Shown here: piece after piece, positions 42,442 to 51,548 of the stretch
Layout: every line of letters begins with the position of its first letter
Numbering within the stretch: position 1 is the stretch's first letter
Origin: Thomasclavelia ramosa DSM 1402
GTDB taxonomy: Bacteria > Bacillota_I > Bacilli_A > Erysipelotrichales > Coprobacillaceae
Direction: 5' to 3'
Length of the DNA stretch: 64,000 nucleotides
NCBI RefSeq assembly: GCF_014131695.1
Contig: NZ_CP036346.1
Location: 496,001-560,000 of the forward strand
Translations under genes and position numbers: made by a program
The notes under the pieces: model-generated
Databases searched by the model: none
What the model was told of the DNA's origin: nothing
Seen by the model: the letters and a program-made list of their open reading frames with translations, nothing else

Positions 42442-45114
42442 ATGTTAGAACAAATTTTGCATTTCAAGGGCACTTGGCGCAGTTATCAACAACGTGTTCT
42501 TGATAAATATGACCGTTATAGTCAAGATCGTAAAATTCATATTGTTGCTGCACCTGGTTCAGGAAAAACAACTTTGGGAATTGAATTAATAAAAAGAATC
42601 GATTACTCGGCTTTAATCTTAGTCCCATCAATAACGATTCGTGAACAATGGGTAGAGCGTATTTGTGAAGCTTTTTTAGTTAAACAAGAAAATCGCGATC
42701 AATATCTTTCTCAAGATTTAAAAAAACCAAAATTAATTACTGTCGTGACATATCAGGCACTACATAGTGCGATGAGTCATTATTGTGGTGAACTAGTAGA
42801 GACTAATGATGAATTTAAAACAGTTGAAGAAGTTGATTATCATAATTTTGATGTAATCAGTAATTTTAAAGAATGCCAATTAGGAACTTTATGTCTAGAT
42901 GAATGTCATCATCTTCGAAGTGAGTGGTGGAAATCATTAGAAGAATTTAAAAAAGCATTTAATAATATTTTCACAGTGGCTCTAACAGCAACTCCGCCAT
43001 ATGATTCTAATCTAAGCATGTGGACTAGGTATATGGATATGTGTGGTGATATTGATGAAGAGATAACAGTTCCAGAATTAGTTAAAGATGGTACTTTATG
43101 TCCACATCAAGATTATGTTTATTTCAATTATCCGGCCTCTCAAGAAAAACAAAAATTAAGTATCTTTGAGGAAAATAGTCAAAGTATTTTGGAGCAGCTA
43201 ATACAAGATGAATATTTTTGTAAGGCTATTATGAGTCATCGCTTTTTTACTGAGGAAGTAAGTGATGATGAGCTATTAGATGATCCGAGCTATTTATCAG
43301 CAATGATAATTTTTTTAAATACTAAGGGAGTGTGCAGTGCGAATAAGTATCAAAAGCTTTTAGGATATAAATCGTTAGAACCCTTATCACTTAAATGGTT
43401 AGAAATTTTACTGCAAGGCTTTTTATATGATGATATTGCTTCATATCGAGTTGAAGAACAATACCGTGATGAATTGATTCGTGAATTGAAGTCTAAAGGT
43501 TTAATCGAAAAACGAAAAGTTTCTTTGTGTTTAAATCAAGCAATTGAAAAAATGCTAATAAATTCGGTTGGTAAATGTGAAAGCATTAAAGAAATTGTTA
43601 ATTATGAATATAAAACGATGAAACAAGAATTACGACTTTTGATTCTTACTGATTATATTCGAAAAGAATACGAACGGGCATTAGGTGATGAAAGCAAAGA
43701 TGTGAATAATTTAGGCGTTTTACCATTTTTTGAACAACTAAGGCGTGATAGTGCTAAAAATAAGACAGCAATTAAATTTGGTGTTTTATGTGGCACAATG
43801 ATTATTATCCCCAAGGATGCTCAAACAGCATTAATAGAATTAGTTGAAGAACCTAGTAAAATCAGCTTCCATCAAATTGGAAAATTAGATGATTATGTAA
43901 AAGTTGAAATTAGTGGAAACCGTAATTTTATAACAGGGGTAATCAGTGAGGTATTTGCGCAGGGTTATATGCAAGTTTTGATAGGAACTAAATCTTTACT
44001 TGGAGAAGGTTGGGATTCACCGTGTGTTAATTCGCTTATTTTGGCTAGCTTTGTAGGCTCATATATGTTAAGTAATCAAATGCGTGGACGAGCTATTAGA
44101 GTTTTTGAGAAAACGCCCAATAAAACAAGTAATATTTGGCATTTAGTTTGTGTTAGACCAAAAGAAAAGTTAACGGGTCATTATGATGATGGCGGTAGTG
44201 AAGATTTTCAAACGCTTGCAAGGAGAATGGAACATTTTTTAGGGTTGCATTATCAGCAGGATATAATTGAAAATGGAATCTTGCGACTTAGCGCAATTAA
44301 ATTGCCATTTAGTCCAGGAAATATAAAAAAAATTAATAGAGATATGCTTAAACTATCTTCAAAGCGTAGTCAATTAAAGAAAAGATGGGAAGATTCGTTA
44401 GCTGTCTATGACAAAATTGAAATTGTTGAAGAAACTGAAGTTAAAGAAGAATTTATAACTGTCGTTATGTTTATGGATGCTTTAAGAACTTTACTGATAA
44501 TTGTTTTTAGTGGGATTATTGGTGCTGTCATTGGAATACCATTTCTAAAATCATTGACCTTGATAGATATTTTAGAATATCTAGTGGTGATAATTTATGT
44601 TGGAATATTTGTTATGAGTATTCTTTTGAGCATCAAAAAACTTTATACATTAGCAAATCCTTTAGGTCGTTTAGAAATATTTGGCAAAGGAATTAGAAAT
44701 GCGTTAGAAAAAACCAATCAGCTGGATTCTTTGAATAGTCGCGTTGAAACAGATTCTTTTAATGCGATACATGCAATATATTTATTAGGGGGAACAGGGC
44801 ATGATAAGGCTTTGTTTGCCAAATGCATCAATGAATTTTTTGCATCTATTGATAATCAACGTTATATTCTTTATAATCCTAAACGAAAAAATAAATTAGA
44901 TTGTTATTTTGCAATTCCTGATAGTTTTGCTAAAAGAAAAGAAGATGCGCATATATTTGCTGGCTATATGAAGCCGTTTATTGGTAATTATCAGGTTATT
45001 TATACTCGTAATGAAAGTGGTAGAAAAATACTGCTAGAAGCCCGGGTTAGCGCTTTAGCTAATCGTCAAGATCGTTGTTTCACTAGAAAAAAAGTAAAGG
45101 GTGCATTAGAATAA
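42442..45114 (+). CDS. SF2 helicase-like protein with transmembrane segments
   Basis: An 890-residue superfamily 2 DEAD/DEAH-type protein. Motif I is AAPGSGKTT (residues 36-44), motif II is DECH (153-156), motif III TATPP (182-186). The C-terminal helicase half has GTKSLLGEGWDSPCVNSLIL and the arginine finger region SNQMRGRAIR (near 550). After the helicase core, residues ~677-730 hold two strongly hydrophobic helices (ALRTLLIIVFSGIIGAVIG and LEYLVVIIYVGIFVMSILL), then ~150 more soluble residues. A helicase with membrane anchors is unusual. It is a single gene with GGAGG before the ATG at 42442. Function unknown; an immune or nucleic-acid-uptake role is possible but not shown. Confidence 0.82.
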   Translation: MLEQILHFKGTWRSYQQRVLDKYDRYSQDRKIHIVAAPGSGKTTLGIELIKRIDYSALILVPSITIREQWVERICEAFLVKQENRDQYLSQDLKKPKLITVVTYQALHSAMSHYCGELVETNDEFKTVEEVDYHNFDVISNFKECQLGTLCLDECHHLRSEWWKSLEEFKKAFNNIFTVALTATPPYDSNLSMWTRYMDMCGDIDEEITVPELVKDGTLCPHQDYVYFNYPASQEKQKLSIFEENSQSILEQLIQDEYFCKAIMSHRFFTEEVSDDELLDDPSYLSAMIIFLNTKGVCSANKYQKLLGYKSLEPLSLKWLEILLQGFLYDDIASYRVEEQYRDELIRELKSKGLIEKRKVSLCLNQAIEKMLINSVGKCESIKEIVNYEYKTMKQELRLLILTDYIRKEYERALGDESKDVNNLGVLPFFEQLRRDSAKNKTAIKFGVLCGTMIIIPKDAQTALIELVEEPSKISFHQIGKLDDYVKVEISGNRNFITGVISEVFAQGYMQVLIGTKSLLGEGWDSPCVNSLILASFVGSYMLSNQMRGRAIRVFEKTPNKTSNIWHLVCVRPKEKLTGHYDDGGSEDFQTLARRMEHFLGLHYQQDIIENGILRLSAIKLPFSPGNIKKINRDMLKLSSKRSQLKKRWEDSLAVYDKIEIVEETEVKEEFITVVMFMDALRTLLIIVFSGIIGAVIGIPFLKSLTLIDILEYLVVIIYVGIFVMSILLSIKKLYTLANPLGRLEIFGKGIRNALEKTNQLDSLNSRVETDSFNAIHAIYLLGGTGHDKALFAKCINEFFASIDNQRYILYNPKRKNKLDCYFAIPDSFAKRKEDAHIFAGYMKPFIGNYQVIYTRNESGRKILLEARVSALANRQDRCFTRKKVKGALE

Positions 45115-45185
45115 AACTTTATAATAAATATTTGTTGTTTTCCTAAATTTCTAATATAATAGAAGTATAGTAATGGGGTGATATT

Positions 45186-45881
45186 ATGAGTTATATTGAA
45201 TTAGACGAAGTCGATTCTACAAATGATTACGTAAAACGTAATTTAAATAAACTTCCTAATCTAAGTGTAGTTCGTTGTAATTATCAAACAAATGGTCGGG
45301 GTCGGAATGGACACGTTTGGCAAAGTAAGAATGGTGATGACTTGCTGATGAGTATTTTGGTAAAAGATTTTAAAAAACCTCAAGACCTTCATAAAATGAC
45401 ACAGCTAGTTGCTTGTAGTGTGGCGGGGTTACTAGATCGTTATGGAATAAAAGCTAAAATTAAGTGGCCCAATGATATTTATGTTGATGATTTAAAGATT
45501 TGTGGAATCTTAGTAGAGGCAATCTATCAAACTGATTTAGAAGGGGTTGTAGTTGGAGTTGGATTAAATGTTAATTCAATAAACGGTGATTATGCTTCAA
45601 TGAAGATGAAAACTGGCCAGACATATCAAGTTAAATCACTAATGATAGCAATGTTAACATATTTTAAGATATACTATAGTCTTTATCAGCAAGGTTCGTA
45701 TGATAAAATTCTTGATTATGCTAATGATATTGCTTATTTAAAGGATAAACAGGTTGAATTTCAAGATTATGGTTTAGTTACATTTACTAAGTTGAATGAA
45801 AATGGTACAGTTAATTTTGTGGATTCAAATCATCGGGAACATAATATTTTAATAAATGAAATATCTTTGCATAAAGATTAA
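45186..45881 (+). CDS. birA: Biotin-[acetyl-CoA-carboxylase] ligase
   Basis: A 231-residue biotin protein ligase that attaches biotin to AccB. The substrate loop is NYQTNGRGRNGHVWQS (GRGRNGR-type) near 37, followed by LLMSILVK and KIKWPNDIYVDDLKICGILVEA with the catalytic Lys. The DNA-binding domain found in bifunctional BirA is missing, so this one does not act as a repressor. A TATAAT element lies ~25 bases before the start. Acetyl-CoA carboxylase genes are ~35 kb away in the window. Confidence 0.9.
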   Translation: MSYIELDEVDSTNDYVKRNLNKLPNLSVVRCNYQTNGRGRNGHVWQSKNGDDLLMSILVKDFKKPQDLHKMTQLVACSVAGLLDRYGIKAKIKWPNDIYVDDLKICGILVEAIYQTDLEGVVVGVGLNVNSINGDYASMKMKTGQTYQVKSLMIAMLTYFKIYYSLYQQGSYDKILDYANDIAYLKDKQVEFQDYGLVTFTKLNENGTVNFVDSNHREHNILINEISLHKD

Positions 45882-45916
45882 AAAGTTGTAATGAATAAAG
45901 CATTACAACTTTTTTA
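45880..45916. terminator. Bidirectional terminator after birA
   Basis: AAAAAGTTGTAATG and CATTACAACTTTTT form a 14-bp stem with a 7-nt loop, serving birA and the convergent PRD regulator. Confidence 0.9.
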
Positions 45917-47815
45917 AACATGATTTTCTAAATAAACTGATAATTCATCAAATGTTTTGATTTTCAACATTTCATCAAAAGACTCATCATCTAATAAAAG
46001 ATCAATAATTGAAGAATAGATTGTATTGAAAGTCATTATGTCTTTTTCATTTATTGAAATAAGCATGACTAAATGAACGGAGGTATCACCCCAAGGAATT
46101 GCTTTGTCATTCAATAAAAAAGTAATTCGGGTTTTTACATCACCAAAATGAATTGCATGAGGAACTGCAAATTTATTAAAAAATGAAGTTGTTGATATTT
46201 TTTCGCGTTCAAATACACTATCAACAAAATCTGTTTTAGCATCACCATGTTTTAACATTTGACTGCATAAAAATAAAATAGCATCCTTTTTACATGTAAA
46301 ATCAACATTTCTAAAAAAGAGTTTAGGATCAATGTATTTAGATAATTCCTTTTTTAGCAGATCTTTTTTCTTTTTCTCTTTTAATAGATTGATTTTAAGA
46401 TTCAATTTATCAATATCTTGTGATAATAGCAAGGGGCTGATTACCATACAATCGGGGCTTTCATAGTCATTAATAGTAGAAATCAAAAAATCAAAATGAT
46501 AGTCTTGAATATTCTTTTTAGAAGAAATAAAACTAATTAATTGTACATTATCACCAAAGTTTAATAAAAATTGATTGGCAAAATGCTTTCGTAAATCATT
46601 ATACTCTGGACAAATACATAGTGCTTTTAAATATTGTTTATTTTCTTCATTGGATTGAATCATTAAACCTAAATGAATTGCCAATAGGCCAATTTCGTTA
46701 ATATTCACTGTAATATTGAAACTTTCTTGAAATTTATAGGCAAAATAAACAGCTAACTCATAAATGAAAGGATGGGTATTTTTAAGGTTATTATGGAAGT
46801 CATTTTGAAAGTAAAGCGAAGAATGATTTCTAAAAAATAAACGATGAATATGTAAAGCAAAATGATTTAAAGACATTTGATAATTAAGTTGCAATGAAAA
46901 GTGTTCAACAAGATCATCGAGAATTTCTTTAATTTTATAAACAAAACTATAATCATTATATAAAATTTGGGTTTCATAATTTTCTTCGTTTATTTTAATC
47001 GAGCCAATACAAAGGACTTGCATATATTCATTATCTGTTTGAGCAAAATGAAGATTAAAATATTCTTCTAGGTTATGACATAGGTCTTTGGACAGCTGGC
47101 AAATAATTTCGTCATTTGATAAGGAGTATGAAAACGGCAGGGGTTCGATGTCGCTTCCAACAAAAATTCTTTGAAGCGTGATAGATGTATTCATCACAAG
47201 ATTTTGATAGTGAATATCGTCAACTCGAATATTATATTTCTTTAAAACAGAGTCGATTATAGCTTCTACTTCAGAAAGATGAAAATCTTGAAAATACTGT
47301 TGAAAGTGTTGTAGGCTAGTTATTGGTTGTGAAGCTTCAATCCCAATTAAATGAGCAAAAAGAGCTCTTTTATCATATTCACTACCATGTAACGAAAAAA
47401 TATCATTTTTTCGTTCAACTGTTAGATGATATTTGTTTAAAAGCGGTTTGATTGTTTTAATACAGCGAGCAACACTGGATTCACTCATATAACAATTTTC
47501 TGATAACTCTAATAAGTGACATGATGGGTGATTAAGCAGATATTGTAAAATTATATTGGTAGACTTTGATTGTTCGGATATTTTAATATCATTTATAAGC
47601 ATATGGGCATTTTCGCTTAATAAAGTTAATTGATAGCCATTTTTGGATGAAGAAATATGAAAATCCTCAATATTTTTATTAATTTGAAAAATATCGTTTC
47701 TAAGTGTTCTAGGACTAATATCTAGTAATCTTGATAGCGTATTAGCACTTAGTGGAACGGTATTTTTTTGTAATAGACGAATAATTAAAAATTGTCTAGA
47801 GGTAAGTTCAAGCAA
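45914..47815 (-). CDS. PRD-containing PTS regulator (BglG/MtlR type)
   Basis: A 633-residue transcription regulator. It has two N-terminal helix-turn-helix segments (SRLLDISPRTLRNDIFQINKN and CYMSESSVARCIKTIKPLLN), two PRD domains in the middle (residues ~170-390, with conserved His such as LAIHLGLMI), an EIIB-like part, and a C-terminal EIIA-type domain (about 490-633) with the His in VPHAIHFGDV. PTS proteins phosphorylate such domains, so its activity follows sugar supply. It diverges from an enoate reductase-EIIC-EIIB operon and is the likely regulator of it. I chose the TTG at 47815 because AAGGAG ends seven bases upstream; a GTG at 47824 is too close. Confidence 0.87.
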   Translation of the reverse strand: MLELTSRQFLIIRLLQKNTVPLSANTLSRLLDISPRTLRNDIFQINKNIEDFHISSSKNGYQLTLLSENAHMLINDIKISEQSKSTNIILQYLLNHPSCHLLELSENCYMSESSVARCIKTIKPLLNKYHLTVERKNDIFSLHGSEYDKRALFAHLIGIEASQPITSLQHFQQYFQDFHLSEVEAIIDSVLKKYNIRVDDIHYQNLVMNTSITLQRIFVGSDIEPLPFSYSLSNDEIICQLSKDLCHNLEEYFNLHFAQTDNEYMQVLCIGSIKINEENYETQILYNDYSFVYKIKEILDDLVEHFSLQLNYQMSLNHFALHIHRLFFRNHSSLYFQNDFHNNLKNTHPFIYELAVYFAYKFQESFNITVNINEIGLLAIHLGLMIQSNEENKQYLKALCICPEYNDLRKHFANQFLLNFGDNVQLISFISSKKNIQDYHFDFLISTINDYESPDCMVISPLLLSQDIDKLNLKINLLKEKKKKDLLKKELSKYIDPKLFFRNVDFTCKKDAILFLCSQMLKHGDAKTDFVDSVFEREKISTTSFFNKFAVPHAIHFGDVKTRITFLLNDKAIPWGDTSVHLVMLISINEKDIMTFNTIYSSIIDLLLDDESFDEMLKIKTFDELSVYLENHV

Positions 47816-47876
47816 AATAATCACTCCTTTATCATATTATAACAAACTTCTTGATAGAAATCTTAAAATTGTGATT

Positions 47877-47906
47877 CAGCTTTTGCCATGATCGTGGCAA
47901 AAGCTG
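47877..47906. promoter_or_regulatory. Perfect 12-bp palindrome in the divergent promoter of the PTS/enoate reductase operon
   Basis: CAGCTTTTGCCA (47877-47888), a 6-nt spacer, and TGGCAAAAGCTG (47895-47906). A third half-site, GCAAAAGCT, follows at 47915-47923 in the right-arm direction. It sits between the PRD regulator and copy 4 genes and is the likely operator of that regulator. Confidence 0.65.
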
Positions 47907-47961
47907 GTTTGGATGCAAAAGCTATTTGACATACAATAAGAGAGCAAGGAGGAGTTAGAAA

Positions 47962-49956
47962 ATGAATCAGTATTATCCACATTTATTTCAACCATTAAGA
48001 GTTAATACAATGATGTTGAAAAATAGAATTATTGCATCAACGATGGGGATTCCCAAGAGCCATGAATTATTATCTACGACTCACTATGGAAATGTTAGTA
48101 TTATAGATAAGTCTGTAGGTGGAGCAGCAATGACTTTTGTATCAATTGAATCTGCGGCTAATGCCAATGGTGAATTTCCAAAACATGATCGCGATGGTAT
48201 TCGTGAATCTATTTCAGTAGCCCGTCAGTATGGGGCTAAGGTTGGAACTTGGTGTGTACCACGACTAAAACAAGATGCAGCTAATGATATTCGAGCTCAT
48301 TATGATGGTAAGCAGGTTTTAGCACCATCACCATATTTAACAAGAAGTGGCGCTCGTGCAGTTGAATTAACGCTTGAAGATATTCAGGGAATTATGAAAC
48401 AGGCAAGAAATGATGCATTGGCAATCAAACGATTTGGTTTTGATTTTATCTATTTGTACGTTGGATATGAAGAATTAACAACCCAGTTTTTATCTCCAGT
48501 ATTTAATAAAAGAACAGATGAATATGGGGGTTCGCTAGAAAATCGTATGCGCTTTACAATAGAGCACGTTAAAACGATTCGTAATGCTGTTGGCACAGAC
48601 TTTCCAATTGTTATATTGTTAGGAGCGAGTGATTATTTAAAAGGGTCTTATCAATTTGAAGAAATGTTGGAATTATTAAAAAGAATCGAAGATGATGTTG
48701 ATTTGATCAATGTATCAGCTGGGATGGATATGATTCCAGGATATTTTCCAGAAGATCAAATAATAGAGCCTGAATTAGGATTGGAAGCTTGGTATAGTGT
48801 TAATGGGAAACATTGTCAAAGTATTTTTGAACCGCATCTAACTAATGTTCATTGGGCAAAATTAGTTAAACAAAACTTTCCTAATAAACTAGTCGGTGTA
48901 ATTGGTTCAATAATGACGCCAAAAGAAGCTGAGCAATTATTACAAGAAGGTGTAGTTGATATTATTTCAATGGGTAGACCTCTAGTCGCAGATCCATTTT
49001 TACCACGAAAGGCAATGCAGGGGCAAAGCGATGATATTGTACCATGTATTCGCTGTTTACAATGCTATCATAGTGCTACAGAACATACAAATGTACAATG
49101 CTCTGTAAACCCTCGATATCGTCGGGAACATCGGGTACCATTAAAGTTAGAAAAAAGTGAGATTATTAAAAAAGTGATTGTCGTTGGTGGTGGTCCTGCT
49201 GGTTGTAAAGCTGCAATAACTGCACATGATCGGGGACATCAAGTTATTTTGATTGAACAACGTGATAAATTGGGGGGACAATTAAATTTGGCCCAACATG
49301 AAATGCATAAACAGGAATTAAAAGCATATCGAGATTATCTAGAAAACCAAATTAACAAGCGAGATATTCAAGTTATGTATAAAACGACCGCTACTAAAAA
49401 TTTATTAGAGCAACTAAATGGTGATGTGGTGCTTGTTGCCATTGGAGCTTCACCAATTCGCCTCCATTTCCCAGGGGAACAATTAGAATATGTTGATTAT
49501 TTTGAAAACATTTATCCTAAATTGGATTCTTTAAAAGATAATGTTTGTATTGTCGGCGGAGGACAAGTTGGAATAGAGTTAGCAGTAGAGTTATTAGAAC
49601 GTGGAAAATTAGTAACAGTAATAGAAATGACTGACCAAATAGCTAGTCAAGGGCATATTTTATATCGAGCAGGATTAAGGCGTTTGTTAAAACGATTTGA
49701 AAAACAGTTGACCATTTTAATAAATAGTCAATGCTTAGGATTTAGTGAAAGCGGAGTTAAAATAATAAATAAAAATGGCGAATCTATTATTAAATGTGAT
49801 AATGCCATAATTGCTGTTGGAATGAAACCAAATCGTGAGGAAGCTTTTAAATTGTATGGAATAGCTGATGAAACGATGATGTTTGGTGATTGTGAAAAGT
49901 TAGGACAAGTAGTTGGAGCAACTAATGATGCGTATTTTATTGCAGCAAATATATAG
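47962..49956 (+). CDS. 2-enoate reductase-like enzyme (copy 4), PTS-linked
   Basis: A 664-residue FMN/[4Fe-4S]/FAD enzyme, the most divergent of the four. The barrel starts LFQPLRVNTMMLKNRIIAST. The cluster motif CIRCLQC...QC is C-x2-C-x2-C-x11-C. The HxAHGYL loop is replaced by LYVGYEELTTQFLSP, so both His residues are lost. The dinucleotide loops VVGGGPAGCKAAI and IVGGGQVGIELAV are intact. It is the first gene of an operon with PTS EIIC and EIIB, so its substrate is probably an imported glycoside or a product of it. The ATG follows AAGGAGGAGTTAGAAA. Confidence 0.87.
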   Translation: MNQYYPHLFQPLRVNTMMLKNRIIASTMGIPKSHELLSTTHYGNVSIIDKSVGGAAMTFVSIESAANANGEFPKHDRDGIRESISVARQYGAKVGTWCVPRLKQDAANDIRAHYDGKQVLAPSPYLTRSGARAVELTLEDIQGIMKQARNDALAIKRFGFDFIYLYVGYEELTTQFLSPVFNKRTDEYGGSLENRMRFTIEHVKTIRNAVGTDFPIVILLGASDYLKGSYQFEEMLELLKRIEDDVDLINVSAGMDMIPGYFPEDQIIEPELGLEAWYSVNGKHCQSIFEPHLTNVHWAKLVKQNFPNKLVGVIGSIMTPKEAEQLLQEGVVDIISMGRPLVADPFLPRKAMQGQSDDIVPCIRCLQCYHSATEHTNVQCSVNPRYRREHRVPLKLEKSEIIKKVIVVGGGPAGCKAAITAHDRGHQVILIEQRDKLGGQLNLAQHEMHKQELKAYRDYLENQINKRDIQVMYKTTATKNLLEQLNGDVVLVAIGASPIRLHFPGEQLEYVDYFENIYPKLDSLKDNVCIVGGGQVGIELAVELLERGKLVTVIEMTDQIASQGHILYRAGLRRLLKRFEKQLTILINSQCLGFSESGVKIINKNGESIIKCDNAIIAVGMKPNREEAFKLYGIADETMMFGDCEKLGQVVGATNDAYFIAANI

Positions 49957-49968
49957 GAGGAAAATAAA

Positions 49969-51201
49969 ATGAAAAAATTACAAGATAAACTTATTGAAGT
50001 GGGCAATAAGTTAGCAACACAAAGGCATTTGCAATCGATTAGTTTTGGATTAATGGCAATAATGCCATTAACGATTTTTGGGAGTATTTTCCAGCTTATT
50101 TCAGCATTACCAGATATATTTCCATTCATACCTAGTTATAGTGAGACGATAAAGGATGCAATTTTATTCCCGTATAATATGGTTTTCGGTTTATTTGGAG
50201 TCATTGCAGTATGCGCTATCGCTTATTACCATGCACGAACATATAAACTTGATTTATTACAAGCGCCGATTGTATCGCTGTTATCATTTATTGTTTTGGC
50301 AGCACCAATTGTTGATAATAATATGGATGCAACTTATCTAGGATCACAAGGAATCTTTTTAGCAATTTTTGTTGCTTTGGTAACCGTGGAAATCATGCAA
50401 TTACTAAAGAGACGTAATATTCAAATTAAATTACCTGATAGTGTTCCTCCAGCAGTAGCTGCTTCATTTGATGCGATTATTCCGATGTGCTTGATCGTTG
50501 CTGGTTTCTATGGATTATCTTTACTTTGTCAAAATTTTACAGGGATGCTATTACCATCTTGGATAATGAGTTTATTAACACCGGCGATTCAAGGTTCTGA
50601 ATCATTATGGTTCTGTATGTTGATGGCATTTATTATTGCATTTTTACAATTCTTGGGAGTACATGGGTTTAATGTTGTATCTGGAATAATTCTTCCGTTA
50701 TTGATTGCCAATACAGGTGCTAATGCTGCTGCTTATGCAGCCGGAGAAACTGCTACAAAAATATTCACTTTACCAATGTTCCAAATGTCTGGAGTATTTT
50801 GTTACATAATTCCTCTATTATTCTTAAAATGTAAAAGTGAGCGATTAAGATCAATGGGGAAAATATCGATTGTTCCAGCAATTTTTAATATTGCGGAACC
50901 AATTCAATATGGAGCTCCAATTATGTTTAATCCAATTTTAGGAATTCCATGGATTGCTTTTTACACAATCAATATGGGAATAATTTGGTGCTGTATGAAT
51001 TTTGGCATTATGGGTAAAGCTGTAATTGCTGCTAGTTCTAATATTCCGATGCCGTTTTTCCAATACTTGTGTACTTTAGATTGGCGTGCGGTGCTTATCT
51101 TTGTTGTAATGTTCATTGTATCTGGCCTTATTTGGTATCCATTCATCAAAGTATACGATAAGAAATGTCTTGATGAAGAAAATAATTTGCAGGCTGAATA
51201 A
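49969..51201 (+). CDS. PTS EIIC component, cellobiose family
   Basis: A 410-residue PTS permease of the Lac family. Typical motifs are FLQFLGVHGFNVVSGIILPLLI (near 230) and FNIAEPIQYGAPIMFNPILGIPW (near 305). It has about ten membrane helices. It starts 12 bases after the enoate reductase stop and ends on the first base of the EIIB start codon, so the three genes are coupled. It is related to but clearly different from the EIIC at 35095. Confidence 0.9.
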   Translation: MKKLQDKLIEVGNKLATQRHLQSISFGLMAIMPLTIFGSIFQLISALPDIFPFIPSYSETIKDAILFPYNMVFGLFGVIAVCAIAYYHARTYKLDLLQAPIVSLLSFIVLAAPIVDNNMDATYLGSQGIFLAIFVALVTVEIMQLLKRRNIQIKLPDSVPPAVAASFDAIIPMCLIVAGFYGLSLLCQNFTGMLLPSWIMSLLTPAIQGSESLWFCMLMAFIIAFLQFLGVHGFNVVSGIILPLLIANTGANAAAYAAGETATKIFTLPMFQMSGVFCYIIPLLFLKCKSERLRSMGKISIVPAIFNIAEPIQYGAPIMFNPILGIPWIAFYTINMGIIWCCMNFGIMGKAVIAASSNIPMPFFQYLCTLDWRAVLIFVVMFIVSGLIWYPFIKVYDKKCLDEENNLQAE

Positions 51202-51503
51202 TGAAGCGGATATATATCTTTTGTGCACAGGGAGTTTCAACAAGTATTTTAGTTAATTGTATGAAAAGGTATATTAGTCAAGAGGGGTATAATTATGAAG
51301 TATATGCTTATCCAATCTTAAAAATTAATGAATTGGGGAAATATGCTGATTATATTTTTATTGCTCCTCAAATAAAACATGATTTGTATCGAGTTAAGGA
51401 ATTATTGCCAGAAAAACCGATCGAAGTAATTGATCCATTCGTTTATGGTCAGATGAATGGTCAAGAATTAGTAGTTCAAATAGTTGAAAAACTCGGAAAA
51501 TAA
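51201..51503 (+). CDS. PTS EIIB component, lactose/cellobiose type
   Basis: A 100-residue EIIB domain. The phosphorylated Cys is in IFCAQGVSTSILVN (residue 8 in MKRIYIFC), followed by the typical IAPQIKHDLYRVKELL and IDPFVYGQMNG. It passes phosphate to the sugar at EIIC. No EIIA gene is in this operon; the phosphate must come from an EIIA encoded elsewhere. The start overlaps the EIIC stop. Confidence 0.92.
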   Translation: MKRIYIFCAQGVSTSILVNCMKRYISQEGYNYEVYAYPILKINELGKYADYIFIAPQIKHDLYRVKELLPEKPIEVIDPFVYGQMNGQELVVQIVEKLGK

Positions 51504-51548
51504 TAAAGATGTCTGCTTTTTTATAATAAAGCAGGCATCTTTATTTTT
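51504..51548. terminator. Terminator of the PTS/enoate reductase operon
   Basis: TAAAGATGTCTGCTTT (51504-51519) and AAAGCAGGCATCTTTA (51528-51543) form a 16-bp stem with one G-U pair, followed by TTTTT. The convergent GTPase gene may use it too. Confidence 0.85.

Noticed and set aside
47877-47935. Sigma-54 (-24/-12) promoter, as used with LevR-type PRD regulators
   Set aside because: No GG and GC pair at the needed 12-base spacing in this region, and the regulator shows no AAA+ ATPase domain.
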